Below, piece by piece: positions 6,560 to 14,126 of a stretch of DNA of 17,611 nt. Position 1 is the stretch's first letter. Every line of letters begins with the position of its first letter. The DNA lies in NCBI GenBank assembly GCA_001795315.1, contig MGOH01000026.1, positions 1 through 17,611 on the forward strand. The letters are read 5' to 3'. The notes beneath the pieces are model-generated. The model was given only the letters and a program-made list of their open reading frames with translations, ran no database searches and was not told where the DNA came from. Position numbers and translations under genes: made by a program. This stretch comes from Chloroflexi bacterium RBG_19FT_COMBO_48_23 (GTDB lineage: Bacteria > Chloroflexota > Dehalococcoidia > GIF9 > UBA5620).

Positions 6560-8992
6560 TTAAACCACACCTACTGGATCAATGTCCAAAACCCACCCCT
6601 GAGGAAACATTATGTCTTCCAAGAAATCATTCGGGTCAGTTCCACAAAGCACCAGTTGCCACCGATAACGCCCTCTGACTCGAGGCACGAAAGCTGGCAA
6701 AGGTCCAATCAACCGTAAGCCAGGTACGCCTCTCTTATCTTTTTCGACAGCAAGCAAGCGACCCATTCTCTCCACCTCATTGAAACAGGCGAGTTCGTTA
6801 TTATGACTAAAAATGAGGCTGGCTAACCGGCTAAATGGTGGGTAACCAAACTTACGACGATAATCTATCTCCTGAGCATAAAAAGCTAGATAATCATGCC
6901 GCGACGCTGCTCGAACAGCATAGTGCTCTGGACTATAAGTCTGGATGATTACTCTTCCCGGCGTGAAGCCCCGCCCTGCTCTACCGGCTACCTGACACAA
7001 CAATTGGAAAGTACGCTCTCCAGCCCTAAAATCAGGTAAATTTAAACCTGTGTCCGCGTTTATCACACCAGCCAATGTCACCTGAGGCAAGTCCAGCCCC
7101 TTTGCCACCATTTGAGTACCGATAAGTATGTCGACCTCATGGGCACGAACCTTAGTCAAAATTTCCTCATGGGCTCGTCGACCAGCAGTCACATCTCTAT
7201 CCCAACGCAGAGTACGAGCTTGCGGAAAAAGATGCTTGACTTCTTCTTCCACCCTCTGGGTGCCAATGCCCAAGAACCTAATACTATGACCAAGACACTT
7301 CGGACATTCCACAGGCAAAGCACCTGAATAACGACAATAATGACAGACCAACTGCTCTTTTGCCGAATGATAGGTGAGAGGTGCCATACAACGTGAGCAG
7401 CGGAAAACAAAACCACAATCCCGACATTGAATAAAAGTGGCTGTGCCACGCCGATTGAGAAACAAAATTACCTGCTCGCGATGAGCTAGAGCCCCATTCA
7501 TTGCTGCAGTAAGAGAACGACTAAAAAGTCTCCGGTTTCCAGCTTTAAGTTCTTCCTTTAAATCCACAACCTCAACCTCAGGTAATGGGGATGGACCATA
7601 GGGTGTGATGCGTTCTTTGAGCTCAATAAGCCGATAATCACCCTGTTGCGCCCTATAGAAAGTTTCCACATCAGGTGTAGCACTACCCAGTATAACCGTG
7701 GCGCCACCGAGTTCAGCTAATTTAATGGCCACATCCCTAGTATGGTACCGAGGTGATTTGTCGGATTGCTTATAGGTCCACTCATGCTCTTCATCGATAA
7801 CAATCAATCCCAAATCTGGCTGTGGTGCAAAAAGTGCACTCCTCGGACCAATGACTACGTCACATCCACCTTCTTTTATCCGATGCCACTCGTCAAACTG
7901 CTCACCCAAAGACAACCCACTGTGAATCACAGCTACTCGACCTTGGAACCGGGATTCAAAACGCTCTATCGTCTGTGGAGTAAGAGCAATTTCTGGAACA
8001 AGACATATGCCTCGTTTGCCCTGAGACACAATCTCAGTCAGAGCTCGAAGGTAAATCTCAGTCTTGCCACTACCTGTGACACCATGAAGCAGGAAAACCG
8101 ACGATCTATTCAGGTGCCGCTGAGCTATGTAGCTCTGAATCTTTTGCCATGCTACCTCCTGGGATGGAGTTAGTTTTGGCGGCGATGTCGGAACAATGCT
8201 AAGATGAGCTAACGGGTCACGCCTGACCTTAACCTCAACCACAGAAACCAAACCGCGATTCTTCAGAGACTCAATGACACCTTTCTGACAAGCAACAGAG
8301 TTTCTAAGTTCAGCTAAAGTTACAGGTTGACTTTGCTGGAGCAGAAATTCGAGAACTGCTGCTTGTTTATAAGCACCGGCCGCTTTCAGTCTAACAACTT
8401 CCGCTTCAGCCTCACCTGACTCAATCTGTATCTTTAAATGAGTAACCAGTTTGGGCTTTACTTTTGCTTCTTCTAGCTGTTGGCTTTTCACCACCAGCCG
8501 GCATCGCAAGAGCTGTTGTATAATCGATTCTGCTTTCTTCTTCCCAAATTTTCGCTCCAATTCTCTTAAGCTAACTTTATCCTTATCTTGAAGAAGATCT
8601 ATAACCCGTCTCTGGTCAGAACTAAGTTGTGACAAATCGCCAGGATCTGATGAAAGCTGTAAGAAGGTGACTAGCCGTCGTTGAAACCCGGGAGGTAACA
8701 TCAAGGCTACAGCCTCAAAAAGCGGTGAGAGATAATGCTTCCCTATCCACAAGGCAACATCAACTTGAACCGAAGACAGCAAAGAAGAGGGCGTGATAAA
8801 ATCACCAATTTCTTTTGTGGGCTCAAAAGAGGGATAGTCGCTTATCTTTACGACAATGCCTTGAAAGGTTTTAGAACCAAAAGGCACCCAGACGGCTTGC
8901 CCAACCTCAACCTTTAGCTCGGGTGGTATTGAATAGCAAAAGCTACGGCGTTGAGCAATAGGTGAATTGACCGCCACTTCCGCATAGTTCAT
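6560..8992 (-). CDS. priA: Primosomal replication restart helicase PriA
   Basis: PriA recognises abandoned replication forks and reloads the replisome. The 810-residue protein has the N-terminal 3'-DNA-binding domain (MNYAEVAVNSPI to about 100) and a winged-helix-like segment at roughly 120-260. The helicase core shows Walker A GVTGSGKT (304-311) and the DEEH box (400-403). Eight cysteines of the zinc-binding insertion are all present, at 523, 526, 532, 535, 550, 553, 563 and 566. Late helicase motifs (MVAKGLDLPQVTL, then QVAGRAGR) follow. Its ATG overlaps the rplS stop as ATGA (8989-8992), which indicates translational coupling to the ribosomal protein gene. Confidence 0.97.
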   Translation of the reverse strand: MNYAEVAVNSPIAQRRSFCYSIPPELKVEVGQAVWVPFGSKTFQGIVVKISDYPSFEPTKEIGDFITPSSLLSSVQVDVALWIGKHYLSPLFEAVALMLPPGFQRRLVTFLQLSSDPGDLSQLSSDQRRVIDLLQDKDKVSLRELERKFGKKKAESIIQQLLRCRLVVKSQQLEEAKVKPKLVTHLKIQIESGEAEAEVVRLKAAGAYKQAAVLEFLLQQSQPVTLAELRNSVACQKGVIESLKNRGLVSVVEVKVRRDPLAHLSIVPTSPPKLTPSQEVAWQKIQSYIAQRHLNRSSVFLLHGVTGSGKTEIYLRALTEIVSQGKRGICLVPEIALTPQTIERFESRFQGRVAVIHSGLSLGEQFDEWHRIKEGGCDVVIGPRSALFAPQPDLGLIVIDEEHEWTYKQSDKSPRYHTRDVAIKLAELGGATVILGSATPDVETFYRAQQGDYRLIELKERITPYGPSPLPEVEVVDLKEELKAGNRRLFSRSLTAAMNGALAHREQVILFLNRRGTATFIQCRDCGFVFRCSRCMAPLTYHSAKEQLVCHYCRYSGALPVECPKCLGHSIRFLGIGTQRVEEEVKHLFPQARTLRWDRDVTAGRRAHEEILTKVRAHEVDILIGTQMVAKGLDLPQVTLAGVINADTGLNLPDFRAGERTFQLLCQVAGRAGRGFTPGRVIIQTYSPEHYAVRAASRHDYLAFYAQEIDYRRKFGYPPFSRLASLIFSHNNELACFNEVERMGRLLAVEKDKRGVPGLRLIGPLPAFVPRVRGRYRWQLVLCGTDPNDFLEDIMFPQGWVLDIDPVGVV

Positions 8993-9519
8993 TCAGTTTC
9001 TTTGACTTCTTCAACCGCGGTTTCCTCAACCGCAACCTCTTCAGGCACAGCTTCTCCTACTTCGCCCTTTTCAGCCACAGCCTCTTCTACTTCACCCTCT
9101 TCAGCCACAACTTCTTCAGACACAGCTTCTTCTATTTCATCCTCTTCACCCACGATAACTGCAGCTTGTTCCGCCATCTTCTCCCGTCTTTCCTTGAGAC
9201 GTGCCTCTCGAGCGCTGAGTCGACGTATAAAATAAAGTTTAGCCCGTCGAACCTTGCCATGCCGTACTACCTCAACCTTCTCCAAAAAGGGAGAGACAAA
9301 AGGGAAAGTGTGTTCAACACCAATACCATAGGTGACTCGCCTGACCGTAAAGTTGCCACCGCTGGCATTCCTTCTAACCTTAACCACCAAGCCATTCAAT
9401 GTCTGAACACGCTCCCTATTAGCTTCCTTAACTTTAAAACTGACCTTTACTGTATCGCCGGGGCTAATTTGAGGCATGTTAGGATTCACCTTAATTTGGC
9501 TGATCGAGTTGACATTCAT
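8989..9519 (-). CDS. rplS: Ribosomal protein L19 with long acidic C-terminal tail
   Basis: L19 sits at the interface of the two ribosomal subunits. Residues 1-117 are an ordinary L19, with ISPGDTVKVSFKVKEANRER, GLVVKVRR, RRVTYGIGVEHTFPFVSP and VVRHGKVRRAKLYFIRRL. The usual protein ends at about 115-120 residues, but here a tail continues to 176. Residues 121-176 contain 24 acidic residues and are mostly Glu, Val and Ala, with a loose 10-residue period (EAVAEKGEVG, EAVPEEVAVE). The tail is probably unstructured. A ribosome-binding AAGGGA lies at 9536-9531, overlapping the trmD end, 17 nt downstream of trmD. The rplS stop overlaps the priA start. Confidence 0.95.
   Translation of the reverse strand: MNVNSISQIKVNPNMPQISPGDTVKVSFKVKEANRERVQTLNGLVVKVRRNASGGNFTVRRVTYGIGVEHTFPFVSPFLEKVEVVRHGKVRRAKLYFIRRLSAREARLKERREKMAEQAAVIVGEEDEIEEAVSEEVVAEEGEVEEAVAEKGEVGEAVPEEVAVEETAVEEVKETE
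9050..9109. repeat. Two tandem 30-bp repeats inside rplS
   Basis: Two adjacent 30-bp units (9050-9079 and 9080-9109) agree at 26 of 30 positions. They encode the 10-residue periodic part of the acidic L19 tail. More diverged copies flank them. The pattern suggests tail growth by in-frame tandem duplication. Confidence 0.75.
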
Positions 9520-9536
9520 TTCTAATTACATCCCTT

Positions 9537-10277
9537 CTACGACTTGATTTCAAAAATCTCGCTGAGTAAGCTTTTATCTTCGGGGGAAAGTACAACCTTT
9601 TCTATGAGGTCCGGGCGCCGTTTTGCAGTCCGCAGCAGGCTTTGCTGACGTCGCCATCGAGCAATATCGCCATGATCACCCGAGAGTAAAACGGACGGTG
9701 TTGCCAAGCCGCGATACACCGGCGGACGAGTGTATTGCGGATATTCCAACAATCCTCCAATATGCGAATCCTCCTCTAAAGACACCTCGGAGCCCAGCAC
9801 TCCAGGCAACAATCTAATTACAGAATCCATCACCGCCATAGCTGCTACTTCACCGCCGCTAAGCACATAGTCTCCTATGCTAATTTCATCACTGGCTAAA
9901 TGTTCCGCCACTCTCTCATCAACACCCTCATAGTGGCCGCAGATAAGAATAAAATGCTGATAAGCTGCTAACTCCCGAGCAATCTCTTGATTGAAAAGTC
10001 GACCTTGAGGAGTTAGCGAAATAGTCGGCACCGATGACAATCCGAGTTCCATCTTAACCGCCTCAACCGCTTCAAAGATAGGCTCTGGCTTGAGCACCAT
10101 TCCAGCTCCACCACCGTAGGGATAATCATCCACGACATGATGTTTATCATGAGTATAATCACGGATATCATGAAGCCTGATATCAATCAGGCCACGCTCT
10201 CTGGCCCTCCCGATAATACTGCAACTCAATAAGCCATCGAACACCTGAGGAAACAAAGTCAAGATATCAATCCGCAT
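9537..10277 (-). CDS. trmD: tRNA (guanine-37-N1)-methyltransferase TrmD
   Basis: TrmD methylates G37 next to the anticodon with S-adenosylmethionine, which prevents +1 frameshifts. The 246-residue length is typical. Seen motifs are [13 protein letters not shown] at the start, [33 protein letters not shown] and [20 protein letters not shown]; the last two form the trefoil-knot SAM site in the family. The trmD-rplS order is widely conserved, though rpsP and rimM, often upstream, are replaced here by a mogA-like gene. The start codon directly follows the stop codon of that gene (TAA then ATG, no gap). Confidence 0.97.
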   Translation of the reverse strand: MRIDILTLFPQVFDGLLSCSIIGRARERGLIDIRLHDIRDYTHDKHHVVDDYPYGGGAGMVLKPEPIFEAVEAVKMELGLSSVPTISLTPQGRLFNQEIARELAAYQHFILICGHYEGVDERVAEHLASDEISIGDYVLSGGEVAAMAVMDSVIRLLPGVLGSEVSLEEDSHIGGLLEYPQYTRPPVYRGLATPSVLLSGDHGDIARWRRQQSLLRTAKRRPDLIEKVVLSPEDKSLLSEIFEIKS

Positions 10278-10775
10278 TTAACCGGCCCCACGATTACCAC
10301 ACTCAGATACTCTGCCACCAAGAACCTCCAAAGCATGGGGTAAAACAGGCAGTATGACCTTAAGGCATTCCCTAACTGCCTTAGGATTACCAGGAAGATT
10401 AACAATCAAACACTTACCCCGAGTGCCTGCGACAGATCGACTAAGTATCGCCTCAGGCTTTATTTTCATCGTATCCATTCTCATAGACTCAGTCAAACCA
10501 GGAATAGATTTATCGATCACTGCTAGAGTGGCCTCTGGCGTTACATCCCTTGGAGATAATCCGGTTCCACCACTAGTTAAAATAAGGTCAAGCCCGACTT
10601 CATCAGACCACTCTATAAGTTTACCCGAAATAACCTCCGCCTCATCAGGCACAATTTCATATTTGGCAATTTCAATGCCAATCTGGCTGATAACCTCTTG
10701 AGCAACTCGCCCACTATCATCGAGTCGCTCACCACGCCACCCTTTATCACTGATGACAAGTATGCCAGCTAACAT
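10278..10775 (-). CDS. mogA: MogA/MoaB-type molybdopterin adenylyltransferase
   Basis: Proteins of this family adenylate molybdopterin (MogA) or perform the related MoaB step in molybdenum or tungsten cofactor synthesis. The 165-residue protein has the full domain: AGILVISDKGWRGERLDDSG at the start, ILTSGGTGLSPRDVTPEAT in the substrate loop, and LIVNLPGNPKAVRECL near the end. MogA and MoaB cannot be separated with confidence by eye, so the symbol is tentative. It is the first gene of the minus-strand operon and abuts trmD. No strong Shine-Dalgarno sequence precedes the ATG. No other molybdenum cofactor gene is in the window. Confidence 0.88.
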   Translation of the reverse strand: MLAGILVISDKGWRGERLDDSGRVAQEVISQIGIEIAKYEIVPDEAEVISGKLIEWSDEVGLDLILTSGGTGLSPRDVTPEATLAVIDKSIPGLTESMRMDTMKIKPEAILSRSVAGTRGKCLIVNLPGNPKAVRECLKVILPVLPHALEVLGGRVSECGNRGAG

Positions 10776-10781
10776 CTGCCT

Positions 10782-10809
10782 ATTTTACCACACCACAACC
10801 CAAGCTCAA
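10782..10809 (-). promoter_or_regulatory. Candidate promoter for the mogA-trmD-rplS-priA-def operon
   Basis: On the minus strand TTGAGC (10809-10804) is followed after 16 bp by TAAAAT (10787-10782), which would start transcription at or just before the mogA ATG at 10775. A second, weaker candidate is TTGCTG (10853-10848), 17 bp, TATTAG (10830-10825), giving a leader of about 40 nt. I cannot choose between them. Confidence 0.35.
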
Positions 10810-10965
10810 AACGGCAAAAATTAACTAATACTTTAGTACCATACCTGCAGCAAGTACACCACTTCACGACAACACAACATGTTGAGGTTGGCCGAACTAA
10901 CGCCACAATTTATTGGGTAACATAAGTTAAGTGAACTTGATGGGCTAAAAAAATTTACAAAAATA

Positions 10966-10983
10966 GTGGGAGATTTGGTGGGA
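10966..10983 (+). promoter_or_regulatory. Upstream GTGGGA pair, possible distal MraZ site
   Basis: GTGGGA occurs at 10966-10971 and again at 10978-10983, 12 bp apart, just upstream of the -35 hexamer. The TGGG core matches the unit described for MraZ operators in gamma-proteobacteria, but the 12-bp spacing differs from the usual 10 bp. Confidence 0.4.
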
Positions 10984-10989
10984 AAGGTA

Positions 10990-11020
10990 TTGACAAGACG
11001 GGTGATATGTGTTCTATAAT
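10990..11020 (+). promoter_or_regulatory. Promoter of the wHTH-mraZ-rsmH-ftsA-ftsZ operon
   Basis: Both hexamers are perfect: TTGACA (10990-10995) and TATAAT (11015-11020). The spacer is 19 bp, longer than the ideal 17, which often marks a promoter that is regulated or helped by an activator. The start would be at about 11027, giving a leader of about 34 nt that contains the repeats and the ribosome-binding site. Confidence 0.75.
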
Positions 11021-11047
11021 GGTAAGCAGTGGTAGAAAGTGGTAAAA
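11020..11047 (+). promoter_or_regulatory. Three TGGTA units at 10-bp spacing, probable MraZ operator
   Basis: TGGTA begins at 11020, 11030 and 11040, each separated by five bases, so all three face the same side of the helix. The second and third lie in a near-perfect 10-bp repeat, AGTGGTAGAA and AGTGGTAAAA (11028-11047). Three short units with 5-bp gaps is the layout known for MraZ autoregulation. The array overlaps the end of the -10, the start point and the edge of the ribosome-binding site AAGGAG (11047-11052). Confidence 0.6.
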
Positions 11048-11060
11048 AGGAGAAACTATC

Positions 11061-11426
11061 ATGGTAATTGATTGCATCCAATATAGAATGGCAAATAGCA
11101 GGCTGTTCAGTTTTCTGAAGGAGAACAGCCGTACAAACCTCGAACTTCAGTTAATCCGTTTTTGGGCACGACATCCCCGAACAAAGTTAAGCCTCTACAC
11201 AATTGCTAATGCCCTAGACACCGCCAGGATTAACTTGAGGGAAGCAATCAAGTCTTTAATTGAAAAAGGCATATTGCAAGAACAGCAAGATGATAATGGC
11301 CTAATTACTTACTCGCTAGTCAATGACCCACAGACACAAGAATTCATAGAAGAACTAGCCAGATTAGATTGGAATGAAATAAGGATACTGGAAAAGCAGC
11401 TAGAATGTGAGGCTGTACTGGTCTAA
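11061..11426 (+). CDS. Small winged-helix protein preceding mraZ
   Basis: I do not recognise a named family. The 121-residue protein is soluble, with no signal or membrane segment. Residues about 27-95 look like a winged helix-turn-helix: a helix around LQLIRFWARHP, a turn region LSLYTIANALDTARINLREA that fits a recognition helix, then IKSLIEKGILQEQQ and a wing, DNGLITYSLV. A C-terminal helix (TQEFIEELARLDWNEIRILEKQLE) could dimerise. AAGGAG (11047-11052) lies 8 bp before the ATG. As first gene of the division operon, 20 bp before mraZ, it may be a transcription regulator acting with or against MraZ. That role is inferred from position only. Confidence 0.75.
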   Translation: MVIDCIQYRMANSRLFSFLKENSRTNLELQLIRFWARHPRTKLSLYTIANALDTARINLREAIKSLIEKGILQEQQDDNGLITYSLVNDPQTQEFIEELARLDWNEIRILEKQLECEAVLV

Positions 11427-11446
11427 ACAGCCAATTCGAGGCGAAT

Positions 11447-11875
11447 ATGTTCCTCGGCGAATACGAATATAAAGTTGATAATAAAGGTAGATTGCCTTTG
11501 CCCCCTAAGTTCAGACAGGAGCTTAGGGGTGAATTAGTATTGACCAAAGGTCTAGAAAAATGCATCGTCGTTTACCCGGCGGAAGAATGGCACAAGATTG
11601 CGGACACTTTGTCATCTCGGGTTGTACCATCAAGTAAATTTAGGACGATGAACCGGGCTATGTTCGGTACAGCTTTCAGCCTTTCGCTCGATGGCCAGGG
11701 AAGGATAGCTCTGCCATCCTTGTTACATAGTGCCGCCGAAATAGGTGATACTGCCATTGTGGTCGGTGCTAACAACTGTATCGAAATATGGAATCCAATC
11801 TTATGGGACTCAGAAAAGACAAAAGCTGAAGAGCAATTATGGCAAATCATAGAAAGCCTCGAGGAACAGCGATGA
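11447..11875 (+). CDS. mraZ: Transcriptional regulator MraZ
   Basis: MraZ is a ring-forming DNA-binding protein that commonly represses its own division operon. The 142 residues carry two AbrB-like halves with the family signature DxKGRxx[15 protein letters not shown] (11-23) and [10 protein letters not shown] (about 82-91). The N-terminus [11 protein letters not shown] is typical. GAGG (11438-11441) lies 5 bp before the ATG. The likely target array sits at 11020-11047, upstream of the preceding gene. The gene end overlaps rsmH as ATGA. Confidence 0.96.
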   Translation: MFLGEYEYKVDNKGRLPLPPKFRQELRGELVLTKGLEKCIVVYPAEEWHKIADTLSSRVVPSSKFRTMNRAMFGTAFSLSLDGQGRIALPSLLHSAAEIGDTAIVVGANNCIEIWNPILWDSEKTKAEEQLWQIIESLEEQR

Positions 11876-12807
11876 GCCTGACCATGACTATGCCTATTCA
11901 TAAACCAGTGCTGCTTAGCGAGGCCGTGGAAGCGTTACAAGCTCAACCAGGGAAACGCTATGTCGACTGCACTTTAGGCTCAGGCGGACATGCTGCAGCG
12001 ATTCTGGCAAATATTCTGCCAGGCGGACAACTTCTGGGTATTGACGCCGATCCCAAGTCCATAGAAACAGCTAAAAATAAGTTAGCTGACTATACTGAAT
12101 CAATCACCATAATAAATGATAATTTTACTAACCTTGAGACCATCTGCAGAGAAAGCAACTTCTTGCCCGTCCACGGGATTCTTTTTGACCTTGGCTTTTC
12201 CTCTACACAGCTTGAGGTTTCTGAACGTGGTTTTAGTTTCCAGCATGATGGCCCGCTAGATATGCGCTTTAGTCCAGCACAGGAATTGACTGCGGCCGAT
12301 ATCATAAACACCATCCCCGAAGATGAGCTGGGTCAAATCATCAAAAACTATGGAGAAGAACGTTATAGCAGACGGATAGCCCGGCATATCATAAAAAGCC
12401 GCCCTATAAACAGCACGCGCCAGCTAGCAACTGCAGTAGAAAAAGCTATTGGCAGCCGCCGCGGCAAGATTCACCCAGCCACCAGGACCTTTATGGCACT
12501 GCGCATCCTTGTTAACCATGAGCTGGAAAACCTAGCCGCAGCGCTGGAACAAACCATCGTTTGCCTCAAGAACCAAGGTAGACTGGTAGTCATCAGCTAC
12601 CACTCGCTGGAAGACCGTATAGTCAAACAATTTATGCAGCGAGAAAGCAAAGAATGTCTTTGTCCACCAGGTATTCCGGTCTGCCAGTGTGGACATACGC
12701 CCAGTCTGAAAATAATATCAAAAAAAGTCATAACCCCATCTCTGACTGAGATAAAATCCAATCCTCGCAGTCGCAGCGCTAAGCTCAGAGTAGCCGAGCG
12801 CCTTTAA
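11872..12807 (+). CDS. rsmH: 16S rRNA (cytosine-1402-N4)-methyltransferase RsmH (MraW)
   Basis: RsmH methylates C1402 in the ribosomal P site using S-adenosylmethionine. Motifs seen are [13 protein letters not shown] at the start, [16 protein letters not shown] (SAM-binding loop), [49 protein letters not shown] and [16 protein letters not shown] chose the ATG at 11872 (311 residues) over one 33 bp upstream because it forms an ATGA overlap with the mraZ stop, has GAGGA (11861-11865) 6 bp ahead, and gives the family-typical N-terminus. It is followed directly by ftsA; the usual ftsL, ftsI, mur and mraY genes are absent. Confidence 0.96.
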   Translation: MSLTMTMPIHKPVLLSEAVEALQAQPGKRYVDCTLGSGGHAAAILANILPGGQLLGIDADPKSIETAKNKLADYTESITIINDNFTNLETICRESNFLPVHGILFDLGFSSTQLEVSERGFSFQHDGPLDMRFSPAQELTAADIINTIPEDELGQIIKNYGEERYSRRIARHIIKSRPINSTRQLATAVEKAIGSRRGKIHPATRTFMALRILVNHELENLAAALEQTIVCLKNQGRLVVISYHSLEDRIVKQFMQRESKECLCPPGIPVCQCGHTPSLKIISKKVITPSLTEIKSNPRSRSAKLRVAERL

Positions 12808-12873
12808 TAAAGAGAGCATTTTATTCATGGGGGGAGTTTAAGCTCAAATAAAATCAAAGGAGGGCAAATTACG

Positions 12874-14091
12874 ATGAATAAGGTCATTTCAGCTATCGAT
12901 GTCGGCACAACCAAAATATGCACCATTACTGGCTCACTCGATTCCGGAGGCAATATACAAGTCTTAGGAGTCGGACTGGTGCCATCGCATGGCATGCATA
13001 AAGGTATGGTAGTCAACGTAGAAGAAGCCAGAGAATCAGTTATAGAGTCGATAAGGCGGGCTGAGCAAGCAAGCGGGCTAAAAGTGGAGTCTGCGTATGT
13101 GGGTGTCACAGGCAGACATATAAGCTCGCACAATAGTCACGGGGTAGTGGCTATACCCCGCAATGACCGTTTGGTTCGACACGATGACTTAAAGCGAGTC
13201 CTATCTTCTGCCCAGCAGGTTGACCTTCCGGATGACAGAAGAATACTCCATGCCATACCTCGCAACTATGCTCTGGACAGTCAGGAAAGAATTAAGAATC
13301 CTGTAGGTATGCACGGCTTCAGGCTAGATGTGGAAACCCATATCATAACAGCTGCTATATCCTCAATCCAGAATCTGGTCAAGTGCATTCGAAGCGTCGG
13401 AGTTGAAATCCAAGACCTCATTCTCGAGCCACTAGCCAGTGGCGAGGCAGTACTGACGCCAGAAGAGAGAGAGATAGGAGTAATCCTAGCTGACATCGGT
13501 GGTGGCACCACCGATATAGCCGTATTCAAAGACGGCAGTATCTACCACACCTCAATTATTCCAGTGGCCGGATATCAGTTCACCAGCGACCTCTCAATTG
13601 GCCTTGGTTTACCGTTTGAAATCGCCGAGGCTATGAAAAAGAAGTACGGGAACGTTTATCCTGAGGTACTCTCTAAAAACCAAGACTCTACACTGAGCGT
13701 CGAAGACGGGCATAGCGTCTCTTATCGTGACCTATGCAACATCGTCAAAGTCCGAATGGAAGAATTGCTGAGGCTTATTCTCCTTGAAATGCCCGACTCA
13801 AACTACGCCTCATTAGCTCCAGCCGGACTTGTGCTCACTGGAGGATGCTCCAACTTGACTGGGCTCGAAGCCCTGGCTCGACAGACAATTCGTATTCAGA
13901 CACGAATTGGTGAGCCCATGGGGGTATATGGCATTACCGACATCCTCCATGACCCAGCCCACTCTACTGGAGTTGGACTTCTTCTCTGGGGCACAAGAAA
14001 CCACGGTAGACCAACGTGGGAAGCCCAGCAAAAGAAGAGCGGTGTCTTAAATGGTTTCATGACAACATTGAAAAAATTCTTCGGTGTCTAA
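12874..14091 (+). CDS. ftsA: Cell division protein FtsA
   Basis: FtsA is an actin-fold ATPase that anchors FtsZ filaments to the membrane. The 405-residue protein shows the first phosphate loop ISAIDVGTTKICTITG (5-20), the family's SHS2-type insertion at about 85-165 (IPRNY, LDVETHIITA), the second phosphate motif DIGGGTTDIAVF (207-218) and the adenosine motif GLVLTGGCSNLTGL (318-331). The C-terminal 15 residues (around GFMTTLKKFFGV) form an amphipathic helix with two lysines, the expected membrane-binding tail. AAAGGAGG (12856-12863) lies 10 bp before the ATG, in a 66-bp spacer after rsmH. ftsZ follows 35 bp later. Confidence 0.95.
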   Translation: MNKVISAIDVGTTKICTITGSLDSGGNIQVLGVGLVPSHGMHKGMVVNVEEARESVIESIRRAEQASGLKVESAYVGVTGRHISSHNSHGVVAIPRNDRLVRHDDLKRVLSSAQQVDLPDDRRILHAIPRNYALDSQERIKNPVGMHGFRLDVETHIITAAISSIQNLVKCIRSVGVEIQDLILEPLASGEAVLTPEEREIGVILADIGGGTTDIAVFKDGSIYHTSIIPVAGYQFTSDLSIGLGLPFEIAEAMKKKYGNVYPEVLSKNQDSTLSVEDGHSVSYRDLCNIVKVRMEELLRLILLEMPDSNYASLAPAGLVLTGGCSNLTGLEALARQTIRIQTRIGEPMGVYGITDILHDPAHSTGVGLLLWGTRNHGRPTWEAQQKKSGVLNGFMTTLKKFFGV

Positions 14092-14126
14092 ACGATAGAC
14101 AGAAAATATAAAGGAGGCAATTAAAA

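Larger units (their letters stand above)
10776..11060. other. Divergent control region between the mogA and mra/fts operons
   Basis: This 285-bp stretch has no supported gene. Its left part holds the candidate mogA promoters. Its right part holds the main mra/fts promoter and GTGG-containing repeats listed separately. An AT-rich run (about 10947-10965) lies upstream of the repeats and could act as an UP-like element. I see nothing else between 10855 and 10940. Confidence 0.6.

Noticed and set aside
9002..9160. Tandem repeats suggestive of a CRISPR or satellite array
   Set aside because: The repeats have no unique spacers, are in frame with rplS and are explained by the periodic acidic tail.
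9166..9525. 119-codon open frame on the plus strand
   Set aside because: It is antisense to the conserved part of rplS and shows no family motif or ribosome-binding site.
10833..11081. 82-codon open frame on the minus strand in the divergent region
   Set aside because: It covers the mra/fts promoter and operator repeats, overlaps the start of the winged-helix gene and has a low-complexity, non-protein-like composition.
11839..11871. Upstream ATG for rsmH
   Set aside because: It would overlap mraZ by 37 bp and add 11 residues not typical of the family; the ATG at 11872 has the better ribosome-binding site and an ATGA overlap.
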